Source: Mytilus galloprovincialis (Eukaryota; Mollusca; Bivalvia; Mytilida; Mytilidae). Taken from it: DNA of 64,000 nucleotides. Position numbers and translations under genes: made by a program. Shown one piece after another: positions 35,640 through 47,863 of the stretch (its first letter is position 1; each line of letters starts with the position of its first letter). The stretch spans positions 7,157,112-7,221,111 of the forward strand of contig NC_134842.1 in NCBI RefSeq assembly GCF_965363235.1. The letters are read 5' to 3'. The notes under the pieces are model-generated. The model did not search any database. It was not told where the DNA came from and saw only the letters and a list, made by a program, of their open reading frames with translations.

Positions 35640-38487
35640 TTCAACAAAATGTCAGAATTGAACGTCCGAACAAGAGACAACAAACCAAATATAATTGGTA
35701 CATTTATAACAGAAGTAAAACCAAAAGCTAACAGATATAAACTATCAACAGCGGAATACTCATGACAGAGGTAGGAAATTACAAAATGTTCGAGAAAACA
35801 TAAAGTCAGATGAAGGACGAGACCTTTTAATGTATGTAGACTCCAACCTAGAAGCTACAGAAATCACAATGAAGACAGAGTTTCAAGAAAATATATTTAT
35901 AAAGGTAAAACTTAATCAAAATGATAAACTCCTTGTAGGTCTGATAGAACCCCATCCACCAGTTCCAAGGAATACAATGATTAGCTAGTAAACCTAATGT
36001 CAGAGGCAACAGATATGGGGTACTCCCACATACTCATTATGGGAGATTTTAATTATCCTGAAATCAATTGGGAAACATGGAACACAAAGGGGATAGACCA
36101 AATAGCATTGAAAATAAATTTCTGGAAGCACTACAAGACAATTTTCTGTACCAACACACAACAAAACCAACACGATTGAGAGGAGCTGACACACCTCATA
36201 CACTTGCTTTACTAATTAAAAACGAAGAAGAGAGGATTTCCAACTTAGAATATATGAGCCCGCTTGGAAAAAGTTACCACTGCGTCCTATCCTTTGATTT
36301 TAACTGTTATGTAAATATAAAAAGAGCACCAAGAATAGCTAAACTGTATAATCATGGAAATTACAAAGATTTTCTACAACATGTACAAGAGCTGAATAAA
36401 ATAGACTGGCATAATAAGCTTAATGCTAACATTTCCATTGATATTAATTGGAATTATTTTTTAACCATTTTAAAAGAATTAGAAAACAAAACTATGACAC
36501 AAATAGGAAAAAAGAAAAATGTATTCTCAATAGACAAACAAACGAGAGAGTTAATTAGAAGGAAAAATATTCTATCCAAAAAAAATATAACTAAACAAGA
36601 TCCAGAAACAAGAGCTGAATACAATAAAGTCAGAAACCAGGACAAAACGTCAGTCAACAAACAAAAGAAATTACTCGAAAAAAGATTATCTGAAAATGCT
36701 AAGACAAACCCTAAAGCCATATGGAGCTATATAAAATCCAAATCCAAGACCAGGGAAGGTATAGGAGACCTACATGTAGACACAGAAGATGTAAATTCCG
36801 AAAAAAAAACAGATGATAACAAACAAAAGACTGAAATATGATCAGAGTATTTTACAGGTATATTCACTAATGAACCACAAGGCAATATTCCAGAACCTAA
36901 GCATATTTCACTAGATAAGAAAATAGAGGAATTAAATATTGGCACTGATTTGGTTTTGAAACACTTCCAGAAAATAAAAACGGACAAATCACCTGGCCCT
37001 GATAATCTACACCCCAGACTGCTGTTTGAAGTCAAGGAAGGTATAGCTGAACCACTAGGCATCATTTTTAGCCAATCTTTAACACAAAAAGTAGTTCCGA
37101 AGGATTGGAAGAGCGCCCTAGTGAGTGCAATATTCAAAAAAGGGAATAAATCACAAGCAAAAAATTACAGACCAGTTAGTCTCACCTCAGTGGTTTGTAA
37201 AGTAATGGAGAAAATTATAAGAGATATATGAAAAAGATCAACAACACTACAACTATTAGAGGTAAAAGATAAATGGACAGAAGCTATAGAAAATGGCTAT
37301 GATATTGACTGCATATATACAGACTTCATGAAAGCTTTCGATAAAGTACCTCAAAGGCGACTCGTTAAGAAAATCGAGAAATTTGGGATAACAAATCCAA
37401 TCCTAGATAAGGTTACAGATTTTCTGTCTTATAGAAAACAACGAGTATCAGTGAATGGAGAAACATCAGAGTGGAAAAATGTAACATCAGGAATTCCACA
37501 AGGCTCAGTTTATGGCCCCCTGTTATTTGTTCTATACATAAACGACTTGCCTGATTGCGTGACATCAGATGCCTTCTTATTCTTGGACGACACAAAAATC
37601 TTCAGAATTATTGAAAGCGAATCAGATCAAATTATACTACAAAATGACCTAAAAAATCTCAAATGGATTGAAACATGGCTGTTGAAGTTCCATCCAGAAA
37701 AATGCAAACACATAAATATAAGTAGAGGGGTGAGAGATGACAAGACAAGTTATAAGCTATTAGGTCATGATATTAGCAAATGTAAAGAAGAGAAGGATAT
37801 TGGAGTAGTAATTGATGAAGATTAACCTTTGAAAAACACATATGCGAAAGAGTTAACAAAGCTAACTCAATTTTTGCTGCAATCAGAAGGACATTAACCT
37901 TAGTGAGAACACACTTAGACTATGCTAGTTCAGTACGGGCACCTTTCCATTTACAAAATCGAAAATGTACAAAAAAGGGCAACACGCCAGATACCTGGAT
38001 TCAATAAATTAAGCTACACGGAAAGATTGAAAAAACTTAAGCTGCCAACATTGTCATATAGAATGGTCCAAGAAGACATGATTGAGACATACAAGATACT
38101 TAACGGTAAATACGATCCAGAAACGAGTTCATTTCTCAAATTATTTCAAACACCGAAAATAGGCATAGCACAAGAGTAAATGGAAAAAATCATTCACCAA
38201 CGATTCAAAACAAGTCTGAGGAAAAACAGCTTTTCAGTAAGAATTGCCAAATTATGGAAGAAGTTACCGAATAAAGGAACAAAAGCGCCATCTATAAACG
38301 CATTAAAAAATAGATTAGATAAGTACTTCGAATACGAAGAAATCTATTTTTCTGATTATCGAGCTGCAATAACCGAAAGCAACAACAGAAATAATAGAGA
38401 TAACAATCAAACATATGAGTCTGGTGAAGAGGAACCGTGAGGATCCAGTACCGGAAAACATCATTAAGTAACATTAAGTAAGTAAGT
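35640..38487 (+). mobile_element. Decayed CR1-like non-LTR retrotransposon
   Basis: Remnants in order: endonuclease pieces (LLMYVDSNLEATEIT near 35830; ILIMGDFNYPEINWETW near 36030), linker (36110-36840), RT fingers with DKSPGPDNLHPRLLFEVKEG and NYRPVSLTSVVCKVMEKII (36950-37231), then after a deletion the palm IYTDFMKAFDKVPQRRLVKK, GIPQGSVYGPLLFVLYINDL and FLDD where FADD is normal (37328-37825), thumb LLKFHPEKCKH, and a C-terminal region to 38440. It ends in a 3' repeat of two CATTAAGTAA units plus GTAAG (38462-38486). Several frameshifts, stops and an internal deletion near 37230 make it non-functional. Confidence 0.85.
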
Positions 38488-39090
38488 ATCGACTCCCGCT
38501 TTACACAATGTCATTTAAGGTGTCAATAATAGCAGTCTATACTGTGATTCCATGCATGGTTGGTTTCCATATACTTTTGTAAATTATAAGGGCGAGCATT
38601 TACTCCGTCCGATTTATCACTTCCGGTGTTATTTGATATGTATATGTTACGTCATACTGATTCTACAGTAATTTTTAATGGAAATACACAGTCATGCAAA
38701 TTGTCAAATAACAACTTTAGTCATGAAAAAAAGGTTAGTTTATGTCTAATTTTAATAAAAATTGAGATGATTTACTTCTTTTAGTTCAAAGAATGTCACT
38801 TCCGGTTTCTTATGATATTTCATACTGATTTAAAAATATATTGTAGTGGGTATTTTTCACATAAAATTGTTGAAATTCAACTATGACGACTTGTGATTTA
38901 TAATTGACCACTTCCGGTTGACTTGATAGCAAATGTGAAAATGTATTAAATCAAATTGACATATGACTTTGACTTCAATGCCAAGGTCATGGGTCGTGGT
39001 TCTCAAACACATGACATAGAGCCTGTTATATTTGTGGTTCGGTAGTTTAATCTACTAAAACAACTTATTTTATTGTTAACCACCACCGAT
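38488..39090. other. Unannotated spacer
   Basis: TCACTTCCGGT-like text appears three times (about 38620, 38807, 38910), suggesting a degraded local repeat. No gene seen. Confidence 0.35.
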
Positions 39091-39139
39091 ATTCACCCAG
39101 TGCTACAAAAAAGCAAAAAAAAAAAAAACAGGAATGTGT

Positions 39140-39420
39140 CCATAGTACACGGATGCCCCACTCCCACTATCATTTTCTATGTTCAGTGGACCGTGAAATT
39201 GGGGTCAAAACTTTAATTTGGAATTAAAATTAGAAAGATCATATCATAGGGAACATGTGTATTAAGTTTCAAGTTGATTGGACTTCAGCTTCATCAAAAA
39301 CTACCTCGACCAAAAACTTTAACCTGAAGCGAACGGACGGACGCACAGACGGACGCACGGACGAACGGAGGCACAGACCAGAAAACATAATGCCCCTTCT
39401 ACTATCGTAGGTGGGGCATA
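39140..39420. repeat. Small interspersed repeat with inverted ends
   Basis: Begins near GGATGCCCCAC and ends near GTGGGGCATAA, giving short inverted ends. The interior has the motif series TTTCAAGTTGATTGGACTTC and GGACGGACGCACAGACGG. I recall this as common in molluscs. No coding capacity. Confidence 0.5.
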
Positions 39421-41225
39421 AAAATTATAAAGTACATTACATACACTTACTATTTATTATTATACAATACTTTGAACAGACGATCGTCGGCTTGGAGACA
39501 AATCGGCTAAACAATAGTATAGATGCATGCACTGGTTCAATAAGTTCGATAACATTATAAATGTATAATTTAACTTGTATCATATGACTTTAACTGTATT
39601 TTGTATTTTCACAGATGAATGAATAATTTTTGTTGATGACAACACTTACTTTAATGCAGTCACACTTAACAATTTCGACATGGGTGAAAGTATTTACATT
39701 TTCATTAAATGTTTATATAGACGTTATCTAGCCGTGAAAATGATTTAAAATGTACAATGATTTAGCTGATAAATACAGTAAATTATTTAACGACGAGTTA
39801 CGACCCATATAACGGCTTCGGTCTTACTTTGCAGTCCAAACTTGAACTTCAGACCCAAGAATTCACGTATTTAGTTTTGTTCATCTTAACTGTTACGTCT
39901 TCATTGATCAGACACGGATTTGGGTAGAAGCACACAAAACACAATTTAAAGTACAGGTATCATGCATTTAACAATAACAAATAAGAGCTTTTTAATTATC
40001 GTTCTGTATTCTTACAGACGTAAAAAAACAAATAAAAAAGCAGTTACATATGGGCAATGAAGAAGAATAAGTGAATAAAAAAAGGACAACATCATGGTTA
40101 AGGGGTGAAGTGAGAACATTCAAACAAAGGAGCTACTGAACGTCAAAAACAAAAATGAAAGACGGCGAAAAGACATACAAGTTCACAGAAACTACCAGGC
40201 AAACTAAAGATTAAACAATACAATCCCAATCAAAAATGTGGGATGATCGCGGGTGCTACAGAAGGTTGTGCAGATCTTCCTCAACTAGTGGCACTATCTT
40301 GCATATACAAAGAATAATTAATAAATTAGTGTAATTATGTTCAGATAGTATCATGACTGAAATAAAAGTTTTTATAAGATATGCTGTAATGTCAGGTGAC
40401 ATTAAAAATATAGTGTAGACTTTAGTATGAAAGCTATTGAAAATGTCAATGCTGAATATATATACATAAATGTATCCAACAATATGTTATAATTTTGGAA
40501 GTTATATTTCACACGAAACCATACATTTTGTTAAGAATTCCCACGCGTAAAAAGTGCAGTTTGTTGATTAATTCTTAATAAGAAAGCTGATAATTATTTT
40601 CTGCTTCAAATATTGAGATATGAAAAAAGTATAAACGGGATTTTTTTTCAGCATTTGAACTTGGATTGGAATCCTTTTCCGTAATGGCCGAATACTCCCG
40701 ATGTTTTCGTCTTGTCTTCTATATTATTTACCAAGTTTAGTTGTAGGATCAAGTGTGATATGTGACGTCCATTTGGATAATTTAGTTGAACCAATTTCCA
40801 ATTAACAACAAACTGTTTCAGCATTTAATGATGTTTTGTAAGGAATACTATCAGGTCTTGTTTTACAGAAAAAGTTAATGAAGTATTGTAAATGCATGTC
40901 TGACTATGTAACACACCTTCTTTATAATATTTCCCTATTAAGGTATAAGTTCTCAAATACAAAATCAATACTTCACATCTTGTAAATCTTCTTTATTTTT
41001 GTTTTGTTTTATGCTGCCAATCAAGTCGAATATTAGGTGGGTCTATGCCAGTTGTTATAGAGACTCGAATGCATAAGGCTATTTGATAAACGCCTCCAAA
41101 AAAGTCATTTAAAGTTTTAAGTTGTTTAACTTTATGTTCCTAATATTCATTCAAAGATGTAATATGTAGATTCAGGTCAAAGTGTATTTAAATTGAAATT
41201 TCCAATATATCCGATTCCGGTGTAT

Positions 41226-41393
41226 TCTGGGATGACAAACTAATCCAAGCAACTTATGTTAAGTCAACCAGTTGTATACTAAGATAAGCAAAAGCAAAAC
41301 CGTGAAGAAATATGTAATAAAAATCAATGTGCTACTTATAGGAACTGCGTCTATAAACATATATGTACATTGTATGACAAAAGACTTTTGCAG
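41226..41393 (+). promoter_or_regulatory. Probable 5'UTR exon / promoter-proximal block of DYNLL B1
   Basis: Counterpart of 3330-3495, ending TTTTGCAG|GTAAGG (GT at 41394). The intron would run 41394-42141. Confidence 0.55.
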
Positions 41394-42148
41394 GTAAGGA
41401 AAATAGATAATTTTCAAAATATTCAAATATTGAATTGTGAATTAAAGACAATATAACCTGTTCATTTCATTGATAACCAGTTAATGCATATCGTCATTAT
41501 TAAGTTAAATCAATCTACCATATATTCTGGATATTATTGAAGTACTTGAAATGTGATATTAAATGCAAATATTTTCTTAAATACATGTATAACAGAATGC
41601 AATTCATTTAGACATTTAGTCGTTATATTATCGTGATTTAAGTATTATATATGAAAGCATCTTTTAACTTCCAGCAAAATACGTCATGATTTACATTTTT
41701 CATATGTAATAAGTGTGTATTAAAATGTAGTATTTACAGCTCATAAAAAGTCGTAAATTTTTTTCCATTTGCAAATTTAACGAATTCCTAGTAATATTTT
41801 CGTAAGCGTACACGTCATTCGTAACTATAGTTATTATGAAAAACCACATAGGACCAACATTCAACTTAAGCATCATTCAGATTGCTTATGGCAAGCACAA
41901 TTTAAACAGAGCTTCAAGTATATCATTTTGATCTAGGTTATATAGCCTCCTTGTTTACAGAAACCATATGTCATGGAATACATGACAAAATCTTTTAAAA
42001 TGGATAACAAAATCAATTCTTAAGTAACAAGTGGAATATGAAACAAGTGTTATCGTCATGATATATGGTTTTTTTTAATCTTAAGTTAACTGAAACTGTA
42101 CAGGAAACATACAAATATGTATAAATTGTTTCGTGTTTTAGCTGCATA

Positions 42149-42418
42149 ATGAGTGACCGAAAAGCTGTTGTTAAGAATGCTGATATGTCAGAGGATATGC
42201 AACAAGATGTTGTTGACTGTTCTACACAAGCTCTAGAGAAATTCAACATTGAAAAAGACATTGCCGCATACATTAAAAAGGAATTCGATAGGAAGTATAA
42301 CCCAACATGGCACTGTATCGTTGGACGGAATTTTGGCAGTTATGTTACACATGAGACCAAACATTTTATATATTTTTACTTGGGACAAGTTGCAATACTG
42401 TTGTTCAAATCTGGTTAA
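42149..42418 (+). CDS. DYNLL: Dynein light chain LC8-type (copy B1)
   Basis: Intact 89-residue LC8: [56 protein letters not shown] and the conserved C-terminus. Shares [12 protein letters not shown] and HCIV with A1, so these two are sister copies. Residue 62 is the usual Phe, unlike A1. The acceptor AG at 42140-42141 is seven bases before the ATG, and the leader reads CTGCATA where the other three have CTGACACC. Downstream, an insertion of about 1.7 kb (42540-44200) lies between this exon and the AATAAA conserved with A1, so its 3' end may be rearranged. Confidence 0.95.
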   Translation: MSDRKAVVKNADMSEDMQQDVVDCSTQALEKFNIEKDIAAYIKKEFDRKYNPTWHCIVGRNFGSYVTHETKHFIYFYLGQVAILLFKSG

Positions 42419-42539
42419 TAAAGGAAATTCAGTTTACAATTAAACATATTTAAAACGCATAAGAAATCGTTGTCATACTTGCAGAACTTGTTTGAACTTA
42501 GACCAAATTTGAAAATAACTATACTTTTTTTACATAGAT

Positions 42540-42735
42540 ATGGCCGTAAGTTTTCTCGTTTGAATTGTTTTACATTGTCTTTTCGGGGCCTTTTATAGCT
42601 GACTATGCGGTATGGGCTTTGCTCATTGTTGAAGGCCGTACAGTGACCTATAGTTGTTAATGTCTGTGTCATTTTGGTCTTTTGTGGATAGTTGTCTCAT
42701 TGGCAATCATACCACATCTTCTTTTTTATACCAAT
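42540..42735 (+). repeat. Mussel-type repeat fragment
   Basis: ATGGCCGTAAGTTTTCTCGT, TTTCGGGGCCTTTTATAGCT, GTTGAAGGCCGTACAGTGAC and the end TCATTGGCAATCATACCACA. Lies immediately 3' of DYNLL B1. Confidence 0.7.
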
Positions 42736-43039
42736 TATAAAAAAAAAACACAAATAATATATGTAACACAAACAAAACAAATTCTCGTTCTTCTGTGCTG
42801 TGTTTGGTGCGCATTTTAGAATTTTCCATTATCAAATACGCTCATGGACTTGTTCCATGTCCCTATATGTGTTTGTCGCTAGGACGGACTACTTACCTAC
42901 CCGTATGTTGCATGGAAGAGAGAATCATCTAAATGTTAAAACTGTCAAATATTTATAAATGCATTGAGAGATACATTATAAAAATGAACCTTATTTACAG
43001 GCTGAAATGTACTAAACTGTTCCGTAATTTTTTATTTTT

Positions 43040-44190
43040 TATTGAAATTCTGACTTTAAATTTACCCTTAGATGTTTTTTGCGCTGTTTATCTTTTAAAA
43101 GAGGGACGAAAGATACCAAAGGGACAGTCAAACTCATAAATCTAAAATAAACTGACAACGCCATGGCTAAAAATGAAAAAGACAAACAGACAAACAATAG
43201 TACACATGACGCAACATAGAAAACTAAAGAATAAACAACACGAACCCCACCAAAAACTAGGGGTGATCTCAGGTGCTCCGGAAGGGTAAGCAGATCCTGA
43301 TCCACATGGGTCACTCATCGTGTTGCTTATGTAATAACAAATCCGGTAAATAGTCTAATTCGGTAGGTCACATTCATGAAAGGGAAGGGGATTGTAGTTA
43401 CGACTTAAGGAACATATCCGATGTCATTTGTGAAACGGTTATTCCATAACGGTCAACCAACTCGTGATGGCGTCCGTAAAATTAACGAAGGGATGATTTC
43501 AACTTCACCATTTGGAACTCTTGGTTTAATAGTGTCCTTGTGAGCAGCAACCCTCTATCAAGAAAATCATGATAGGAAATGCAAGCACGGGAATATCGTA
43601 TCAATTGGGAGATATATACCCCGTATGCAGGTGCTGCTGGAATGTTGCTACTTAGAAATTGAAAGTTCACAATTGGAAAGCTGAAATCATCTCTTTTGTC
43701 GTAATTTTTTGTTTTCAACCGACCCTCATTGTCAATTTCTAGATGTAAGTCAAGATATGAGGCCGACTTAACTGTATCTGTAGTATCCTTTATCTCTAGT
43801 TCGATGGGATAGATGCGTTCCACATAGTCACCAAATTTTGCATTATTTAGTGAAAGAACATCCTCTATATTGCGGAAAGTAGAGTTAAAGGATATTGCTA
43901 ACTTCTTGTCTTTCTTCCTAAGAAGTTCCTGATTGAAATCAGCCTCATAATAATAAAGAAACAAGTCGGCAAGTAGAGGGGCACAATTTGTTCCCATTGA
44001 AATGCCGACAGTTTGTTGAAAAACACGTCGTACGAACGTAACAAATATGTTGTCAATCAAGAAATCAAGCATCTTGATAATATCAGTATCAGAGATGTTT
44101 TTGTTTGAATCAGAGTAATCCTTTACAAAGTAGGATTCATCCCTCCCTAAGACAAGATACTTGTATCTTCGTTGGCCATTCTTTATACAA
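43040..44190 (-). mobile_element. Reverse-transcriptase element, 3' half
   Basis: Minus strand, reading frame open from about 44181: YKYLVLGRDESYFVKDYSDS, TVGISMGTNCAPLLADLFLY, then FRNIEDVLSLNNAKFGDYVE, KDTTDTVKSASYLDLHLEID, VYISQLIRYSRACISYHDF, a TAA within KSSLR-stop-FYGRHHELVD (about 43482) and the natural end at 43400-43398, followed by the shared 3' tail to about 43040. MGTNCAPLLADLFLYYYE is a reverse-transcriptase palm block; the usual YxDD catalytic motif reads NIEDV here, so activity is lost. I think it is Penelope-like but cannot place the clade. Copies of its 3' end lie at 1750, 5935 (reverse), 44575 (reverse) and 60690. Confidence 0.8.
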
Positions 44191-44255
44191 TCTACCTAGA
44201 AGTTCACCAGACGATATATATAACATTGTTTTATGGCATAATGTCAACATCAGAT

Positions 44256-44261
44256 AATAAA
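44256..44261 (+). promoter_or_regulatory. Conserved AATAAA displaced from DYNLL B1
   Basis: Same motif and flanks (CAGATAATAAAGTCTTGAAC) as 4384-4389 behind DYNLL A1, but now about 1.84 kb from the B1 stop codon because of the intervening insertion. Confidence 0.35.
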
Positions 44262-44574
44262 GTCTTGAACCTAAATGTTTTCCTCCGCATTCTGAGCGAG
44301 TTCTGTTGTACAACTCCCCTTTACACTTTACATTCCTCTGAGCGAGATAAAATGATGAAAGGCTTAGTACTTAAAAAAACTGTTTTAATCCTTACTCGTG
44401 TAAATGTGACAATCACAAACGCAGTTTGCGTTTACTTTATCTAAGGTATGTTTACTTGTGATTTAATGATACAATAACAAATTAGTTGATATCTCTTGTC
44501 TAACATTTAATCACATCTGGTTATTATACAATCATTACATGGTATTTCTATATACTAAATAGAGGCATGACCAA

Positions 44575-44900
44575 AAAATAAACAACACAGATTTCATAGG
44601 CGAAGGCCAATTGCTAAAAAAGAAAAAGACCAAAAGACACATACAAAAGTGGACAAAACACAACCAAGAAAACTTAATACTGAGCATGCAACACGAACGC
44701 CTCCAGAAACTGGGGGTAATCTCAGGTGTTCCAGAAGGGTAAGCTTATTCTGGTGGCACCCGTTGTATTGCTCATGTAAGTATCAACTTAGTGATAAGTC
44801 TTTTTCGGGAGAAAGGGGACGGGATTGTAGTTAACACAAATGGAACATATCCGTCGGCATCTGTGAAACATGTATTCCATACCGACCATCCGACTCGTGA
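44575..44900 (-). repeat. Older tail fragment of the RT element
   Basis: Counterpart of 5935-6260 in copy A, a reverse-orientation tail that predates the block duplication. Confidence 0.6.
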
Positions 44901-45240
44901 TGGCGTCCGTAAAATTTCGGGGTAATGATTTTATTTTATGTTTAGATTCAGAACACATAAAAATGAGTTACAAGTAAACAAACACTGTATGTTCTGCAGT
45001 TTAATCAGCAATACCTTTCCTGAACAGTTTTTGGGTTATAGATGTTTTTGATTTTAGACATAGTTTATCAATTACGATATGAAAATGATTGAGCAATACG
45101 CACAGCTTATAAAAGTTCTCTCTACATTACATGAACAAGGTATTAATCATAGGTTAACAACTTTTAAAAAAAAATAGAAGAACTCAGCACACATAAACAA
45201 ATATATATTGACAGTAGTACTTACAAAATATATATTATAA

Positions 45241-45600
45241 GTTATATGGTTCGCTACTGCCCCCATACGAATCCATAGAGGGTTAGTAAATTCCATAGAG
45301 GTGAGGCCGGAGGCCGAGTCCCCTATGAATTTTATTCACCCTCTATGGATCCGTAGGAGGTCAGTAGTTAACCATATAACGAATTTATCGGACGCTGGAC
45401 TTTTTCTGCGGCGTTTTGTTGAAAAATAAACAATGAAACACGACAACATTAAAAGATGACGTCGCCATTAACGCGTCATGAACCCCATATGAAACTAACT
45501 AACCCCATACGGTCTCATAGGGGGTCACCACGTGACAGCGTTTAACCAATCACAACGTGATAATTCATCTGTGGTCCGATAATAAAATCAACGATACCAA
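45241..45600. mobile_element. Insertion with nested palindromes
   Basis: GTTATATGGTT (45241-45251) pairs with AACCATATAAC (45370-45380), and inside it ATCCATAGAGGGT (45271-45283) pairs with ACCCTCTATGGAT (45338-45350), around a GGCCGGAGGCC centre. To the right TTATCGGAC (near 45387) and GTCCGATAA (near 45576) form a second pair. Copy A (about 6583) lacks it, so it is an insertion or foldback element. No coding capacity. Confidence 0.65.
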
Positions 45601-45739
45601 TTATGTGAGCAATTAATCTTCGGTTATTCAAAGTACATAGAAACTTGTATATATCAACACCCTTTATATTTTATTGGTAATATTTATTAACAATAAGGTT
45701 CCGAACTAAGCAGAGCAGATTAAGTGGAATAGATTAAAT

Positions 45740-47863
45740 AAAAAAAGGAGTATCACAGATATATTTCTGAACAGATTTTGAAAAAGCGATATTGTGTGTT
45801 TGTGTTTTGAGATTCCATGTACATTTTGGCAGTGCTTCCGATGACGATTATATCAAACGTTACACACTTTATTTTCGTTTCCAAAATTTCTCTCTGTTGC
45901 TTTTTTTTCGCATATTGAAATTATTCGATTTTAAAATTTCTGTTATCGCCAACAAAATCATTATTTCATCTTTACCAGAAGAAACTAAGGCAAAAATCAC
46001 GATGTAATATGTCTTTCAAACCCACATCCTGAATAAACGAACTAAATAGTATATAAAATATAATTACATACATAGTTACTGCTATTGAAATCCATCACAG
46101 ATGAATAAACTTTTGATAATGATGTAAATACATTCCTTTTATGTCGTCACACATAACAGTTTTGATATGGATGAAAATAATTTCATACTTATTTCATATT
46201 GATGGCGGTTAAATAGGAGAAAAAGTCATCCATCCGAGGAAAATATTGATTATAAAATGTATCTATTACTAATGGCAAAGGTAAATACAATAAGCATTTT
46301 AAAAGAAATACATTAGTTATCTGTAATTTCAAATGACAAAAAGTGGCCGATGCCACTTAATATACCAGATAATACGAGTCAAGTATATAGTCTTTTTTGG
46401 TACTGTTTTTGTAAATTTTATTGCATCTGTTATTTTCTTCTATGAGCACGCGGGATAACATCACCCTCTTTTTAATGCTTTATTGTTACTCACCAGAAAA
46501 TATTACCAATCCATGGTCAATATAGTGTTTTATTTTCATTGGTACTTGAAGTAAATGGCTAAGCTTATGACATTCTATCGGTGCTATTTGAAAATAAAAC
46601 TGAAAATTCAAGACTTAACTTACATAAGCTTTTTTTTTTATTGTAATACATAGTTAAATATTTTTATTCGGAGTAAAAAGCATCGGTGGTAGAACAGTTT
46701 AATAATAAGATATGAAATATATTCAATATCATAAAAGTTCTGATATTCTATTGAATTATATGAATACTTGTGATTTCACAACCAATGAACAGACATTTAA
46801 CATACAATTTGATTTCATTGAATAGTTTAAAATAATTGATTACGCATTTTTGGTTCGAAATAGTTTAAAAGAACTGGTTATGTATTGTTTGATTGGGATC
46901 GACTAAAAAGAAAGATTTGATAAAATTTCAGATACTTTCGAGGCCAACCAGTTGTACAGTGTTTAATAAAAAGTTAATTTAATAAAAAGTTAATGGAGTG
47001 CCATTAAAAAAAATAGAAAAAATAAAGTTAAATTGATAAATAAATTTCAAATAACTTCGTTTACAAATAAACAAACGGTGGTAATGAAATGAAAGTTAAA
47101 ACACAACTGCTATCATCTTATGGCACACATCATTTGAGGTAAGATATAAGGTAAAACTCTAAGTGATTATCTACAGATCTGTATCAAAAATAAATCACGG
47201 ACAGATTGATTTTAATTCAAACTAATGACAGATACTAGGTTATAATTTGGTACGCAAGACGCGATTTCCTCATCAGGTGCGCTCGAATCAAGGAGTTGGA
47301 AAGCGAGATCAAAGACAAGGTTGAAGAGCATCGAAAACAGATATTATCTATCAACTTATTATAGAAAAACAAGAATTTTAGTGCAGAATGTTTGGTACCA
47401 TGTTTTTTAAACTCAAGCTTACTTGCAAAGAGAAGTAAAACAACCAATTAACAGTCATTGGTCGTTGAAAAAAAGCATGGTTAAGGTAATGAGATGAACA
47501 GTCGTCAGTGATAAACAGCTACAGACATATACAGCCGCACACAGTTAGATTAAGAACTATTACTAAAAGCAGGTGCGTTTTTTTTTAAGAAAGAGTCTGT
47601 AAATGGTACAATGTGGTATTTAAAACTAGTTTACCTCACCACCTTCTTTGGTCTTTTACCTACATTAATTATGACTTACACTGTTTAAAATTTATGTTTT
47701 CCATCTTTTAATCTTCATACTGCTTTACCAGTAGCAAGTATGTATTAAACAGTAAATAGTGAAAGATATTACAAAAGCATATAGACTAAATTATGGCAAT
47801 GTGGCCACATACGTTTACTAAAGTTTGCAATAGTTGATTCAGAGGAAATTGTTAAAATGTTTT
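45740..47863. other. Non-coding block conserved with copy A
   Basis: Aligns with 7090-9230. No recognisable gene. The frame at 45792-46007 matches the one at 7167-7385. Cut at the right by the BEL element. Confidence 0.4.
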
